Positions 33,376-44,526 of a stretch of DNA of 64,000 nt are shown here, one piece after another. This DNA is from Hippopus hippopus (Eukaryota > Mollusca > Bivalvia > Cardiida > Cardiidae). The position numbers and the translations under genes are program-made. The notes beneath the pieces were generated by a model. It did no database searches, was not told where the DNA came from, and saw nothing but the letters and a program-made list of their open reading frames with translations. Numbering within the stretch: position 1 is the first letter of the stretch; each line of letters opens with the position of its first letter. Where the stretch lies: contig OX328106.1 of NCBI GenBank assembly GCA_946811185.2, forward strand, positions 8,598,777 through 8,662,776. The letters run 5' to 3'.

Positions 33376-33494
33376 TTGCTTTTTTATACCCCTTGGCAAG
33401 AAGCATTTTGAAATCATTGTTGGAAAAGTATAATGCTTTCATGCTGTATTGATACAGATTATTTTTTATTAATTTATTTTATTATTCATTACAG

Positions 33495-33585
33495 CGTCTC
33501 GTCCAAATTTAGACAAATATGTATTTTTGAAAGTTTTGGAATCAACAGAGGGTGTTCTTGTGGAAGAGGAAACTATGGAGGTTGG
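33495..33585 (+). CDS. GINS4: GINS4/SLD5 internal coding exon (B domain, LDKYVFLKV)
   Basis: The exon is 91 nt, phase 1 in and phase 2 out, with acceptor TATTATTCATTACAG and donor GTGAGT. The first two bases complete an Ala codon (G|CG), and it then reads SRPNLDKYVFLKVLESTEGV and LVEEETMEVG. This aligns with the start of the C-terminal beta-rich B domain of SLD5 (KPDLDSYVFLRV...ILVEP), the domain that positions GINS on the helicase. The next exon should add about 30 residues ending the B domain (GSQHLIRY-type motif). I searched by eye for that motif to 64000 without success, so the gene continues beyond the window or the exon is too diverged to see. Confidence 0.92.
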
Positions 33586-33739
33586 GTGAGTGAAAAAATT
33601 GGTGCTAAAGTTTATCTATCTAATAACCTTATAACTCTTTATCACACAATCACAAGTTTGAACAACCCAAAGCAACTGTGTGTTGTCTGTAAATACTTTT
33701 GATATGGACAGGTCTAAATTTTTTTGTGTGTAAGTGTGT

Positions 33740-33806
33740 GAGGCAAGTGTAGATCAAGATCAGAGTTTATAAAACAGGAGTCTGATCTTCAATCTACACT
33801 GTCTGG
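33740..33806. repeat. GATC-rich short palindrome
   Basis: GTGTAGATCAAGATCAGA faces TCTGATCTTCAATCTACAC. A second right half, GTCTGATCTTTGATCTACAC, lies at 33889-33908. Confidence 0.65.
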
Positions 33807-34080
33807 TTTACTGAGACTACCTGGATAAAATGGAAGTTGAAATTTAGATATTAGGGTCTTATTTGCAGACTTGAGAACATTTGTCGAGTCTGATCTTTGA
33901 TCTACACTATTGGCTTTGCCGAGACATTCTGGGTGAGAGCAAGTGGCGTTAAAAGCAGCTATTGAAAACATGATGTCTAAAAATCAAAGTAATGGTAACC
34001 AGCATTTTCTTCTTTTCTCACAATAATTTCAAATACCACAACCCTTATCATTTTAGTCATATTCAAAATTTTTAATGCTT

Positions 34081-34340
34081 TTAACCCTATACTGAATGAC
34101 CAAACCTTTCACTTGTGTAAATTGAAGCATTTGCAGACAACAAAATTAAATATAGTTTAATTTGTTAAAATTGGCCTAAAATTATGGGAAAATGAGAAAA
34201 TACTGGTTATCAGCATTTTCTCCTTTTCCCAAAATGTTTTCTAAAGCCACTTTCCTCAGAGGTGTTAGAACTTCAGATTATTTTGTAAAGCTAATTTCCC
34301 TAGGGCGTTAAAACTCCAGATTGTTTGGTAAAGGGTTAAG
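34081..34340. repeat. TTAA foldback MITE, complete
   Basis: The copy runs from TTAACCCTATACTGAATGAC through GAGAAAATACTGGTTATCAG to GTTTGGTAAAGGGTTAA. A 50 bp duplication of the right arm is visible (GTTAGAACTTCAGATTATTT then GTTAAAACTCCAGATTGTTT). Confidence 0.72.
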
Positions 34341-34817
34341 TGGGATGATGCAGCCTAAAAAAGATTTGGATCAAGAAAGAGTTGAAACAGCAGAAAATAC
34401 TAAATGAGCAGGTTATCTCAGACTAAAAATAGCTCATGTAGAGCCTAGAATACAATAATGTGTTTGTGTTCAAAGTTTACATGCCCGTAGAATTTCACCG
34501 ATAATGTTTCACACATGATACCAAGTAAAAATTGAATTTGTGGTGGAAAGCTTCCATATCTTATATATCTTCTGCTTTGGGCATTCTACTCTGGTCTTGG
34601 ACTGACCATTACTGGTCATCTGAAGGACCATTTTGCATGACCCACATCTTCCTCAGCTCAGACATGTATAGCCTGTTTATACAATTATTTGACATTGACC
34701 TTAGCTGCACTGACTAATTTGTATTTTTAGAATATAGGTCAAGTTCAGGTTCAACTGTCTGCTGAGATGAATCCTTACATGCATATTATATCATTTTTTG
34801 TGTTATATATTTTTTGG

Positions 34818-35292
34818 GTTAGCCCTTTATTACACCATCCATAGTGTTATCAATCCTGAGGAATAGTCCTTTTGTTTTCAAAAAAAAAATTGGGGTAGCC
34901 AGCATTTCCTCTTTTCCCCACTATGTTTTCTCTAATTTCGAAACCTTATTCAATTATTTTCGTGGAATTCAGTTTGTCGTCTGCAAATAACTTCAAGTTT
35001 GACATATATAAAATTTTGTTATCTGGTAGAGTTAACTCTTTGCCACACAATCCAGACTTTCATTATTAAAATTTCAATGTGTGGTAAAGAGTTAACTCTT
35101 TGCCAGATGACAAAATTCTAATCTTGTCCATATGGAAAGCATTTGTAGATGACAAATTGTATGATGCTCATCTGATGATTATTTTACTTGAAAGCGTAAA
35201 AACATAGAGTGTGAAGGAGAAAATGCAGGTTAGCAGCATTTTCTCCATTTCAGGTAGTATTTTCAAAACCTTATTTCCTCTAGTAAAGGGTG
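34818..35292. repeat. Chain of two TTAA MITEs plus an orphan arm
   Basis: The first copy runs from GTTAGCCCTTTATTACACC to GTTATCTGGTAGAGTTAA (35036). A short arm unit ending GTGTGGTAAAGAGTTAA follows. The second copy starts CTCTTTGCCAGATGAC and has core GGAGAAAATGCAGGTTAGCAG. Each junction has a single TTAA. Confidence 0.72.
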
Positions 35293-35514
35293 AAATATTT
35301 GACCCAGAATCTAAAGCAGACAAGTTGTAAAAATTTTAAGGGACTGTTAAAATTGACTTCATTTTACATAAAGGTATTGCAAGCCTTGCTGAATCTGCTG
35401 CAAATGTCTATGTTGTGAATGTTTGAACAAATTTGCATATTTAACCGAATTTTTCTTGTGTGTGTATAATGCCAATGAAAATGAGGGCTATATTGATTTT
35501 GGTTTGGCAGACTT

Positions 35515-35912
35515 TGCCTTATTCATCTTTTACGACACAATCCCAAGGTTTAAATGAATTGAAGGAGAAGCCTTTTGAAAAAACTGTGAAAGCCAGCATT
35601 TTCTCCCTCTGCCTCAGTGTTTTCTGCCCTTTCAAAGACAAATTCCTTCATTTTAGCCACTTTAAATTTGTCCTCCGCAAATGGTGTAGCTTTTTACCTC
35701 ATGAAAGAAATGTAGACACATCCAAATTGAAAGTGTTTACAGACAACAACATAAAGTTGGCTCAACCAATGGAATTTGTCTTTGATATGGTAGAAAATAT
35801 TGTGGGAAAAGGAGAAAATGCTGGTTACCAGCATTTTCCCTTTTTTCATGCGTTTTAAAGGCTTCTTTCTCAGGGTCATTAAAACTCAGGTTTGTGTGGT
35901 AATGGATTAAAT
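35515..35912. repeat. Two TTAA MITE copies in tandem
   Basis: The first copy (ACGACACAATCCCAAGG ... GCAAATGG) has a shortened core. The second has the intact core GGAGAAAATGCTGGTTACCA and ends GTGTGGTAATGGATTAA. Confidence 0.7.
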
Positions 35913-36372
35913 TTGGACAATTTGTCCTCTGTTTAAAAGATAAGCCTATACTATACAGTCCTAGGCCAAATATCTCAAAACTTTAAGGTTTCATAAGTTA
36001 CAGTTAACTTTACGATCATTTTACGAGGATGTTGCGATTTTCTTAAAGTGATCTTTCAAAACCGACCTTAACACTCTCGTAAAGAAACATTATTTACTAT
36101 CTTAACCCCTGGTCTCACAGACCCCAAATCGATCGCGAATTTGAAATTTTCAAATTCATAGTGAATTCGGCTAGCTTCAAGAGATTCGTAGTGATTCGTG
36201 AATCAAATCGGCGTCAATTCGGGCTCGAAAATACTTCGGGAGAAAAATTTCAACATATGCATTTTTTTCCCCCCCAATCCAAAGGTCGAGCAGAACTGAT
36301 CAGAAATCGGCTTGTTTCGGTGTACTTCATAGTACTTCTTATTACGTCATAGTGTTTCGGTGTACTTTGTAG

Positions 36373-36633
36373 GCCTGCCCGGGTGGCTCAGTGGTGAGCG
36401 TGTCGGACTCATGACCTGGTGGTTGTGAGTTCGATACCCGGTTGAGGCGAACTTTCTTTCCGGCGTATTTTCGCCTCTCACCTCTGCTGAAGCATGTGAG
36501 AAAAGTAGTCGGTGGCTTTGGAAAGAAAGTTGTGTTAGTACTGGTGTGAGAAAGCCAGGAAACACATGTGCGTCACCGACCGCCATGATATGACCTTAGC
36601 TGTTAAAGTGGCGTTAAACCCCAATACAACCAA
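36373..36633 (+). mobile_element. tRNA-SINE with 12 bp target duplication
   Basis: The tRNA-like head is GCCCGGGTGGCTCAGTGG with A box TGGCTCAGTGG, CAT in the anticodon position and B box GAGTTCGATACCC. The body has GATATGACCTTAGCTG and ends GTTAAACCCCAATACAACC. TGTACTTTGTAG flanks both sides (36361-36372 and 36634-36645), which is direct evidence of retrotransposition. Confidence 0.88.
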
Positions 36634-36659
36634 TGTACTTTGTAGAAGTCAATTTGGTG

Positions 36660-36960
36660 TTGTTCGGGTTAGAAACTGGCGCTATTCCGCATACTTTTCC
36701 CTGCAGCAGCTGATGGTACTCTCCAGTGCTCTGCCTCCTGTCTTGGGTAAGCCAAGGCCGCACCCACCACGGCCTTTGTTTCTTGTACTTAAGCTGTGGC
36801 CGGTGCCATTTGTATTACAGCCCCTGCTGTTGCCGAACAACAGACTTTGTTCAGTCAGGCCCTTTTCCCTCTGCTCGATTTCGATGAAAATATAGCACAA
36901 GATGGCAATGATGACTTCTGTAGTTGCTGTTGGCACGTTGTCACTTCAAAAGTTTTAGGA
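36660..36960 (-). pseudogene. Harbinger nuclease N-terminal fragment, frameshifted
   Basis: On the minus strand one frame reads ATTEVIIAILCYIFIEIEQREK. A shift of one base then gives KKQRPWWVRPWLTQDRRQST followed by GEYHQLLQGK. The WWVRPWL...GEYHQLL signature and the preceding hydrophobic/acidic start are typical of PIF/Harbinger nucleases just before the DDE domain. The DDE domain itself is absent, so this is a dead 5' fragment. Confidence 0.7.
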
Positions 36961-37352
36961 TGACTGATTCTCAACTGAAAAGTGAAGAATTTATATACTT
37001 GGCTGTGTCTTTTGCTCAAATTCGGGAGCAAATCTTGGAGAAGATTTGAAACTTGTAGTAGATTCGGATTTGTCGATGTAGTTCTTCGTTCGTTGTACAT
37101 CGTAGTCTTTCGCACATAGAAATTGGGACAGTCGGTGTAGATCGGGATGCTTCATAGAACCTGGGCTCCAAAACTCGGCGCCCTTCGAGAGAAAAATGGG
37201 GTGAAAGCGTTGTAAATTGTAGTATATTGTAGTACATTGTAGCACGTCTAGAAAAAATCGTACTTCAGGAAATATGCCCTGAAGGTCTATTGAACAGCTC
37301 GTTTTCATAGTGATTCGGGAGAAACGCTGTCTCCCGAAGTACTACGATTTTT

Positions 37353-38085
37353 AGCTCACCTGAGCACAAAGTGCTCAGGATGAGCTTTTGTGATCACTCA
37401 CTGTCCGTCGTCCGTCCGTCCGTCTGTCGTCCGTTCACATTTTTTTGTTTACACTCTAGCATCTACAATTTTTAACCAATCAGTACCAAACTTGGTCAAA
37501 ATATATATGACCATAAGATCTCAGATGAGTTCGATTATGGGTCTAATGGGACCAGAACAACTGGAGTTATTTGCCCTTGAATTAGAAAAATTGCTATATT
37601 TGACTTTGTTTACAATCTAGCATCTACAAATATCAACCAATCAGCACCAAACTTGGTCAAAATATATATCACCATAAGATCTCGGATGAGTTCGATTATG
37701 AGTCTAATCGGACCAGAGCAACTGGAGTTATTTGCCCTTGAATTAGAAAAATTGCTATATTTGACTTTGTTTACAATCTAGCATCTACAAATATCAACCA
37801 ATCAGCATCAAACTTGGTCAAAATATATATGACCCTAAGATCTCGGATGAGTTCTATTATGGTTGTAATCGGATCAGAGCAACTGGAGTTATTTGCCCTT
37901 GAATTAGAAAAATTGCTATATTTGACTTTGTTTACACTCTAGCATCTACAATTTTTAACCAATCAGCATCAAACTTGGTCAAAATACTTATGACCATAAG
38001 ATCTGGGATGAGTTCGATTATGGGTCTAATCAGACCAGAATGACTGGAGTTATTTGCCCTTGAATTAGAAAGTTCTGTAGAATAG
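37353..38085 (+). mobile_element. Family A element, 3'-truncated, with a different monomer
   Basis: The 5' end is AGCTCACCTGAGC with hairpin GAGCACAAAGTGCTC and a run of GTCCGTC. Four units of about 160 bp follow (TTTGTTTACACTCTAGCATC, CAAACTTGGTCAAAATATAT, GGAGTTATTTGCCCTTGAAT). No GGTGAGC/GGGCCATCATGGCCC end is present before unique sequence resumes. Confidence 0.68.
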
Positions 38086-38089
38086 TTCA

Positions 38090-39640
38090 AGGGGTAAAAG
38101 TTTTCCGTATTGTGACGGAATTCCGTATTTTCAGGGGCCGACCAGGTCATTTTTCCAAATCGTTTAAATCTGAGGAGAAATTTTCTGGGGGGGGGGGGGG
38201 TACCCCTTTATCTCGTATCTGTTGCAAGTCAATAGATTTCCAGATGCCGTATCAATAAAATTTATTACCCCACTGCATTTGCTTTGTCCGGGGCTGATCT
38301 CGGTCATTAATGTCTCCCGTCAAACGCACTCGCCTTAAAAACAATGAAATTCAAAGAATTTTGTAATTTTGGGGATAACTTGCACCGAAATGTTTACAGT
38401 CACTCACTCTTGCTTAGGGTTTCCCGATTCTAAATATAGATGCTGAACCGGAAAGTTCTAAGGTTATCGTATGATGTTATATTGTTCGTGTCCAAAATGT
38501 TGCGGCTGTGTTTTGATCGGTTTGCCGACTTTAACATTTTTGCCGCTAGGATTGTAAAACAAAATAAAGTATTAACAAAGCCCTTCGTTTTAGGGGACAA
38601 ATATTGGCTGCAATTTGATTATTTGCTAGCGAAAGATGGCTCAGTTTAAATAATCTTTGTTCTTTTCAATAACAAATGGATGTCAGAGCTGGGGATCGGC
38701 AACTATCTTCCGAAGTTGACAGTACTTGCCACTCAAATGCCGAAGCGACCGAAAAAGGGGGAAAAGTTTCATTCATACACTGTAGTCCGATTTGTAGTGG
38801 TGGGCCAATGATTGACTATAGTCGAAAGTCAGTTGGTTTTGGCTTCCGATTGCGATTAGCTCTTGAGAAATCCAGGAATCGATTGCAGTCGGTACCGAAG
38901 CTCGCTCGGTCGTGAAACGTGAATACTGGTTTGTAGCGCTTGGTTTTGAGGCTGATATTAATCACACTCTAGGATTCAATATAGTGATAACAAACACGAA
39001 AATTGGTTGGAAAAATGAGAAAGAAATTTTTGTCCATGGATGTGTTTTCAAAACTCGACAACTGGGCAAGTTTCTTATTTGATCCCAGAGACCGGGTTTT
39101 GACGCTTGGAAATTTGAAATGACATGTCTTTGACGCTGAAAAGTATTTGCTTAATTGTCAATCTGACGCATGAAATTATCATCAAGAGCTTCATATAACC
39201 TAGCTTGTGCGCATCCGGCAGAAATATGGGCTAAACACGATCAGTATAAAATGTGAAGGACACGCGCGTGATCTAATGAAGCTGGCGAGTCATTTACGAG
39301 AACGTAATAACGGTGTTAATCCTCTGATCTAGTGTAAAGTGACAGATTTTAAAGTTACCAGCTATTCAAAATGACTAACTGATGTTAAATCATGTGGTAG
39401 TACTTCTCCAGAATTTAATTGACACGAAAAATTGATCGCCAAAAAAAACGTGAAAACCCATGACACTACCATGATCAGCGTGACATCGTCCGATCAGACG
39501 GACTTCAAACTATCTTCTCGACTTTAATAATGAATTTAAACATTGAATTTACACAAATCTCTGAATAAAACAATAAGTGGAATCTAAAATTATGTCATGA
39601 GTGAGAAAATTGTTGTTTTATGAAATGAAAATATAGATCT
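38090..39640. other. Unassigned intron segment
   Basis: This 1.5 kb block is not obviously repetitive. It has a G run (about 38187-38200) and short frames such as 38676-38915, with no family resemblance. CCCAGAGACCGGGTT at 39084-39098 is loosely the inverse of the left Harbinger edge at 36108 and could mark its far end. That is weak. Confidence 0.35.
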
Positions 39641-40680
39641 AAAGGGGAGGGGGGGGGTGTCGTCTGCAAATGCTTGAAATATGTGAATTTTTTTTAACTG
39701 GTTTGGAAATAAAAATTTAAAGATCAAAATAAATGATATTAAATAAAGTAAAAAAAATTTAAAGTACAAAACATCACATATTTATAAACTTGATATCATG
39801 TAGACAAATTGTCAAAGTATTTAAAGCAAAAAGGCATTCCCAGTTCAATGGAGAAACCGATTGTACAACCAATAGCTAGTTGGTTTGCTCTTCCGGTTAC
39901 AAAGTGATAACCATTTTTGCATTTAAACTGATTGCCCCACACTGCCGATTTGATAGATTTTTTACAGGAATTGGACCAGTTCCATGGTATATCACTTACC
40001 TGCTTGTTTTAGCAAACATTAGAATTGATTTTGCCAAAAATGTTTGCACATTTTAGGAAAGGTTCTTAAAGTGTTTGAAGAGCTTTTAACAGTGAACATG
40101 TAGATGTATCTATAAAATCTTGTTTGGGCATGTTGCATGAAAACAGTCTATCTTTTAATGGGCTGTCATTAAAACTTGATATTTTAATGAAATTAATATG
40201 TAGTTTAGATCTGAACCCCCATCCTTGTTTGTGTACCCCAAACTCCAGTTACCAAAGGGTGCAAAAACCTCAAGCTAGAAAATGCACAGCACACTCTGTC
40301 ACATTCTCCCTGATAAATTAGCCATTCTTAAAGAGAGTGTTCTTTTCCTATTTGACAGATTTGATTTTATTCTTTTGACAGAAATTTAGCACATGTGATT
40401 GCATTTTAATGAATTAAATATTAAATACTAGATATGTCCTTTCTCATACTTGTTGTACTTTCAAATACAAAACTGATGTAGGGCTAATCTGATTAGGTCC
40501 TGTGTACAAAATGGAGATAAAAGAGAACAAAAATAACATCGGTGCTAAAAACTTTGAGATTTTCTTAGGTTTTAGCATATCATATCTTTCATTCGTTTCA
40601 AGATTTTTTCAACTTTAAAATGCTAAAACTGGATCTCATTAGAGGTATTTGATGCTTATAAAATAGCTAAATCTCAGGAG
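39640..40680. other. Intron sequence, nothing assignable
   Basis: The segment opens with a G run and a TTAA-MITE arm scrap (GTCGTCTGCAAATGCTTGAA, 39659-39680). The remainder is AT-rich with no frame or repeat I recognise. Confidence 0.4.
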
Positions 40681-40766
40681 CTTCCGGGGGCCTCTGGCCC
40701 CCTGGACCCCTGGCCAGGGCGTTGCCCTGGACCCACCGGGGGCCCTAGCGGCCCCCAGGCTCCCAG
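40681..40766. repeat. GC-rich hairpin-rich island
   Basis: About 85 bp of mostly G and C sit in an AT-rich setting. Nested complements include GGGGGCC/GGCCCCC, CCAGGGC/GCCCTGG and CTAGCGGCCCCCAGG. The edges are abrupt. Confidence 0.7.
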
Positions 40767-40797
40767 CTCAATTTTCAGTATTTTCAGATTTTTTAAC

Positions 40798-42006
40798 TTT
40801 TACCCCTGTAGTTCTTTGTCTGGAGCATAACTTTGTCATCTCCAATCCGATTGACCTGAAACTTGGCATTTGTGTTTGTTGCAATAATACGGAGTGCAGT
40901 GCGAAAGAACCATAACTCTACCTCGTGCTGTCTTTGAGTTATTTCCCTTTGATTATCATTTTTACAGCATTTTCTGCTTGTCAGGAGCATAACTTTGTTA
41001 TCTCCAGTCCGATTGACTTGAAACTTGTCATTTGTGTTTGTTGCAATAATACGGAGTGCAGTGCGAAAGAACCATAACTCTGCCTCGTGCTGTCTTTGAG
41101 TTATTTCCCTTTGATCGTCATTTTTACAGCATTTTCTGCTTGTCCGGAATACAACTTTGTCATTTTTGGTCTGAACATCTTCAAATTTGGTATGCATGAT
41201 TCTTGAAAAATTACAGAGACCTGTGCACAAGAACCATAACTGTTCCTAGCACGAATTTTGAGTTACTACCCCTGAGATCTTCATATTTATAGCATTACTT
41301 GCTTGTTCGGAGCATAACTTTGTCATCTTAAGTAGGAATGATTTGAAATATGGTATGCTTATTTGTTGCAATATTTGGAAGTGCAGTGCGCAAGAATTGT
41401 AACTCTACCTCATGCTGTCTTTGAGTTATTTCTCTTTGATCGTCATTTTTACAGTATTTAGTGCTTGTCCGGAATATAACTCTGTCATCTCAAGTCAGAA
41501 TGACTTCAAACTTGGTATGCATGTTTGTTGCAATATTACGGAGTTCAGTGCACCAGAACAATAACTCTACCTAGCGCGGATTTTGAGTAATTCCACTTTT
41601 ATCTTCATTTTTACAGTATTTCTTGCATGTCCAGAACGGAACTTTGTCACCTCAAGTCAAATTGACTTGAGACTTGGTAAACATGTTTGTTGCAGTTACG
41701 AAAAGTGCAATGCATGGAGCCGTAACCTTACCTAATGCCCTTTTGGAATTATTCCCTATTCATTATTTTTTTTTTATAACTTTTCGTGCTTCTCTACAAT
41801 ATAACTTTGTCTTTTCATGTTGGAATGACCTGAAACTTTACATGCATGTTTCCTTAACATTAGAGGAGACATTCGTGCCCATTTTAATCACTTAAATGAT
41901 TTCTGCTGCACTACTATTTTCCTGTACCTACCCTTTACTATTATTATCCCCCCTCGACAACTGGCGGTGGGATGGACGTATCTTGCGACAATTTGCCGCT
42001 TTTGTT
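40798..42006 (+). mobile_element. Family F element, 5'-truncated
   Basis: Monomers start at GTTCTTTGTCTGGAGCATAA without the ATACGCCCGTC end. The 3' end is intact: GGGATGGACGTAT, hairpin GCGACAATTTGCCGC and TTTTGTT. Confidence 0.72.
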
Positions 42007-42008
42007 CA

Positions 42009-42520
42009 TTAAATGTCATGTCATGGAAAAAGGGGGCTTTACAAATATTTTCATTATGGACCAATATCTCTTTCACTACCGGACAAAATGCAATTAAACT
42101 TCATCTTTATTAAGCCACAGACAATAGTTATTTGATTTTATTGCATGAAATGCCATGTCTTAAAAAAAAGGGGGCTAAATGTATAATTTCATTATGGACC
42201 AATAACAGTTAGTTCGCCCATTCGTCCGCCTCGACAGATATCTTCTGAAGTCCTTGACGAACATTTATGAAACTTCATACATGTCTTCCTTAGGATAGTC
42301 CGTTGATACAATTTTCTTTTATATATAATGACGTGTCATGAAAAAAGGGGGCTTGATGAATATTTTCATCATTTGTTTTCATTTAATGAAATGCCATGTT
42401 ATGGTAAAAGGGGACTTAATGTATGATCTCATATGGACCGCTTATATATTTTTCATTTAATGAAATGCTGTGCCATGGAAAAAGGGGGCTTAATGTGTAA
42501 TTTTTTCATGGACCATTACC
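42009..42520 (+). repeat. Tandem repeat of 'TGAAATGCCATGTCATGG' units
   Basis: Five degenerate units carry ATGCCATGTCATGGAAAAAG, GGGGCTTAATGT and TTTCATTATGGACCA, with spacing of about 70-170 bp. They lie between the 3' end of the F element and the orphan family A 3' end. Confidence 0.6.
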
Positions 42521-42589
42521 AAAAAGGCCACATGTTCATGCAACACACAATACCTCTAATATATTTGTATCAAATTAGGTCTTTTTTGG

Positions 42590-42730
42590 CGGGGGATCTC
42601 ATTTCAACGAAATTGCTTGTTTCATTATCATTTGGCTTTGAACCTCCATATTTGGTATTTTTCTTCATTGTAGACCTTTACTGCTTTGTACTCAGGTGAG
42701 CGATATAGGACCATCATTGTCCTCTTGTTT
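42590..42730 (+). repeat. Orphan 3' end of family A
   Basis: GTAGACCTTTACTGCTTTGT leads to CTCAGGTGAGCGATA, hairpin-like GGACCATCATTGTCC and TCTTGTTT. The next family A element begins at the following base. The same approach sequence occurs before the 3' end of that element (44430-44525). Confidence 0.7.
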
Positions 42731-44525
42731 AGCTCACCTGAGCACGAAGTGCTCATGGTGAGCTATTGTGATCGTGCTGTGTCTGGCATCCGTCGTCATC
42801 TTTTTACCTTGTGTACACTTTAGAGGCCACGTTTTCAGTCCGATACTTATGAAACTTGCTCAGAATGTTTGCCTGTCGGGTCAAAAACTAGGTCAAATCT
42901 TAGAAAAACCTTGTGTACGCTGTAGAGGCCACATTTTCTGTCCAAAACTCTTGAAAGTTGGTCAGAATGTTTGTCTTGATGATATCTCGGACTTGTTTGA
43001 AACTGGGTCATGTCGGATCAAAAACTAGGTCATTAGGTCAAATCTTAGAAAAACCTTGTGTATGCTCTTGAGGCAACATTTTCTGTCCAATACTCCTGAA
43101 AGTTGGTCAGAATGTTTGCCTTCATGATATCTCATACGAGTGTGAAAATGGGTCATGTCGAGTCAAAAACTAGGTCAAATCTTAGAAAAACCTTGTGTAC
43201 GCTGTAGAGGCCACATTTTCTGTCCAAAACTCTTGAAAGTTGGTCAGAATGTTTGTCTTGATGATATCTCGGACAAGTTCGAAACTGGGTCATGTCGGAT
43301 CAAAAACTAGGTCATTAGGTCAAATCTTAGAAAAACCTTATGTACGCTCTAGAGTCCACATTTTCTGTCCAAAACTCTTGAAAGTTGGTCAAAATGTTTG
43401 TCTTGATAATATCTTGGACGAGTTCGAAAATCTGTCATGTCGGATCAAAAACTAGGTCACTAGGTCAAATGTTAAAAAAACCTTGTGTACGCTCTAGAGG
43501 CCACATTTTCAGTCCAAAACTCTTGAAAGTTGGTCAGAATGCTTGTCTTGATAATATCTTGGACGAGTTCAAAAATGGGTCATGTCGAATCAAAAACTAG
43601 GTCACTAGGTCAAATCTTAGAAAATCCTTGTGTACGCTCTAGAGGCCACATTTTCTGTCCAAAACTCTTGAAAGTTGGTCAGAATGTTTGTCTTAATAAT
43701 ATCTTCAACGAGTCATGTCGGATCAAAAACTAGGTCACTAGGTCAAATCTTAGAAAAACCTTGTGTACGCTCTAGAGGCCACATTTTCAGTGCGATACTC
43801 TTGAAAGTTGGTCAGAATGTTTGTCTTGATGATATTTTGGACGAGTTTGAAAATGGGTCATGTCGGGTCAAAAGCTAGGTCACTAGGTCAAATCTTAGAA
43901 AAACCTTGTGTACGCTGTAGAGGCCACATTTTCTGTCCAAAACTCATGAAAGTTGGTCAGAATGTTTGTCTTGATGATATCTCAGACATGTTCGAATATG
44001 GGTCATGTCGGGTCAAAAACTAGGTCACTAGGTCAAATCTTAGAAAACCTCTAGAGGCCACATTTTCAGTCCAATTGACTTGAGACTTGGTAAACATGTT
44101 TGTTGCAGTTACGAAAAGTGCAATGCACTGGAGCCGTAACCTTACCTAATGCCCTTTTGGAATTATTCCCTATTCATTATTTTTTTTACAGCTTTTCATG
44201 CTTCTCTACAATATAACTGTGTCTTTTCATGTTGGAATGACCTGAAACTTTACATGCATGTTTCCTTAACATAAGAGGAGACATTCATGCCTATTTCAAT
44301 ACTTAAATGATTTCTGCTGCACTACTATTTTCCTGTACCTACCCTTTACGATTATTATCCCCCCTCGACAACTGGTGGTTGGATAGGTGTATCTTGTGAC
44401 AATTTGCCGCACCATTTCATTATCATTTGGCCTTGAACTTTGATATTTGGTATTTATCTTTATTGTAGACCTTTACTGCTTAGTACTCAGGTGAGCAATA
44501 TAGGACCATCATGATCCTCTTGTTA
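42731..44525 (+). mobile_element. Family A element containing a piece of family F
   Basis: The 5' end is AGCTCACCTGAGCACGAAGTG. About eight units of 145 bp follow (positions of TCAGAATGTTTGTCTTGAT at 43244, 43534 and so on). At 44064 the sequence switches within a few bases to the 3' half of family F (ATTGACTTGAGACTTGG to TTTGCCGC, 44412). The family A 3' end then follows (CTCAGGTGAGCAATA, GGACCATCATGATCC, TCTTGTT). Confidence 0.72.
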
Positions 44526-44526
44526 T

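Larger units (their letters stand above)
36105..37352 (-). mobile_element. PIF/Harbinger element remnant
   Basis: The left edge TTA-ACCCCTGGTCTCACAGACC with CAAATCGATCGCGAATTTG looks like a Harbinger-type terminus. The interior encodes the N-terminal part of a Harbinger nuclease on the minus strand. A SINE is nested at 36373-36633. The right side (CTCCCGAAGTACTACGATTT) is cut by the family A copy at 37353, and no right terminus was found. Confidence 0.55.

Noticed and set aside
38676..38915. 79-codon frame in the unassigned segment
   Set aside because: No family resemblance, no flanking consensus splice sites in phase, and length compatible with chance.
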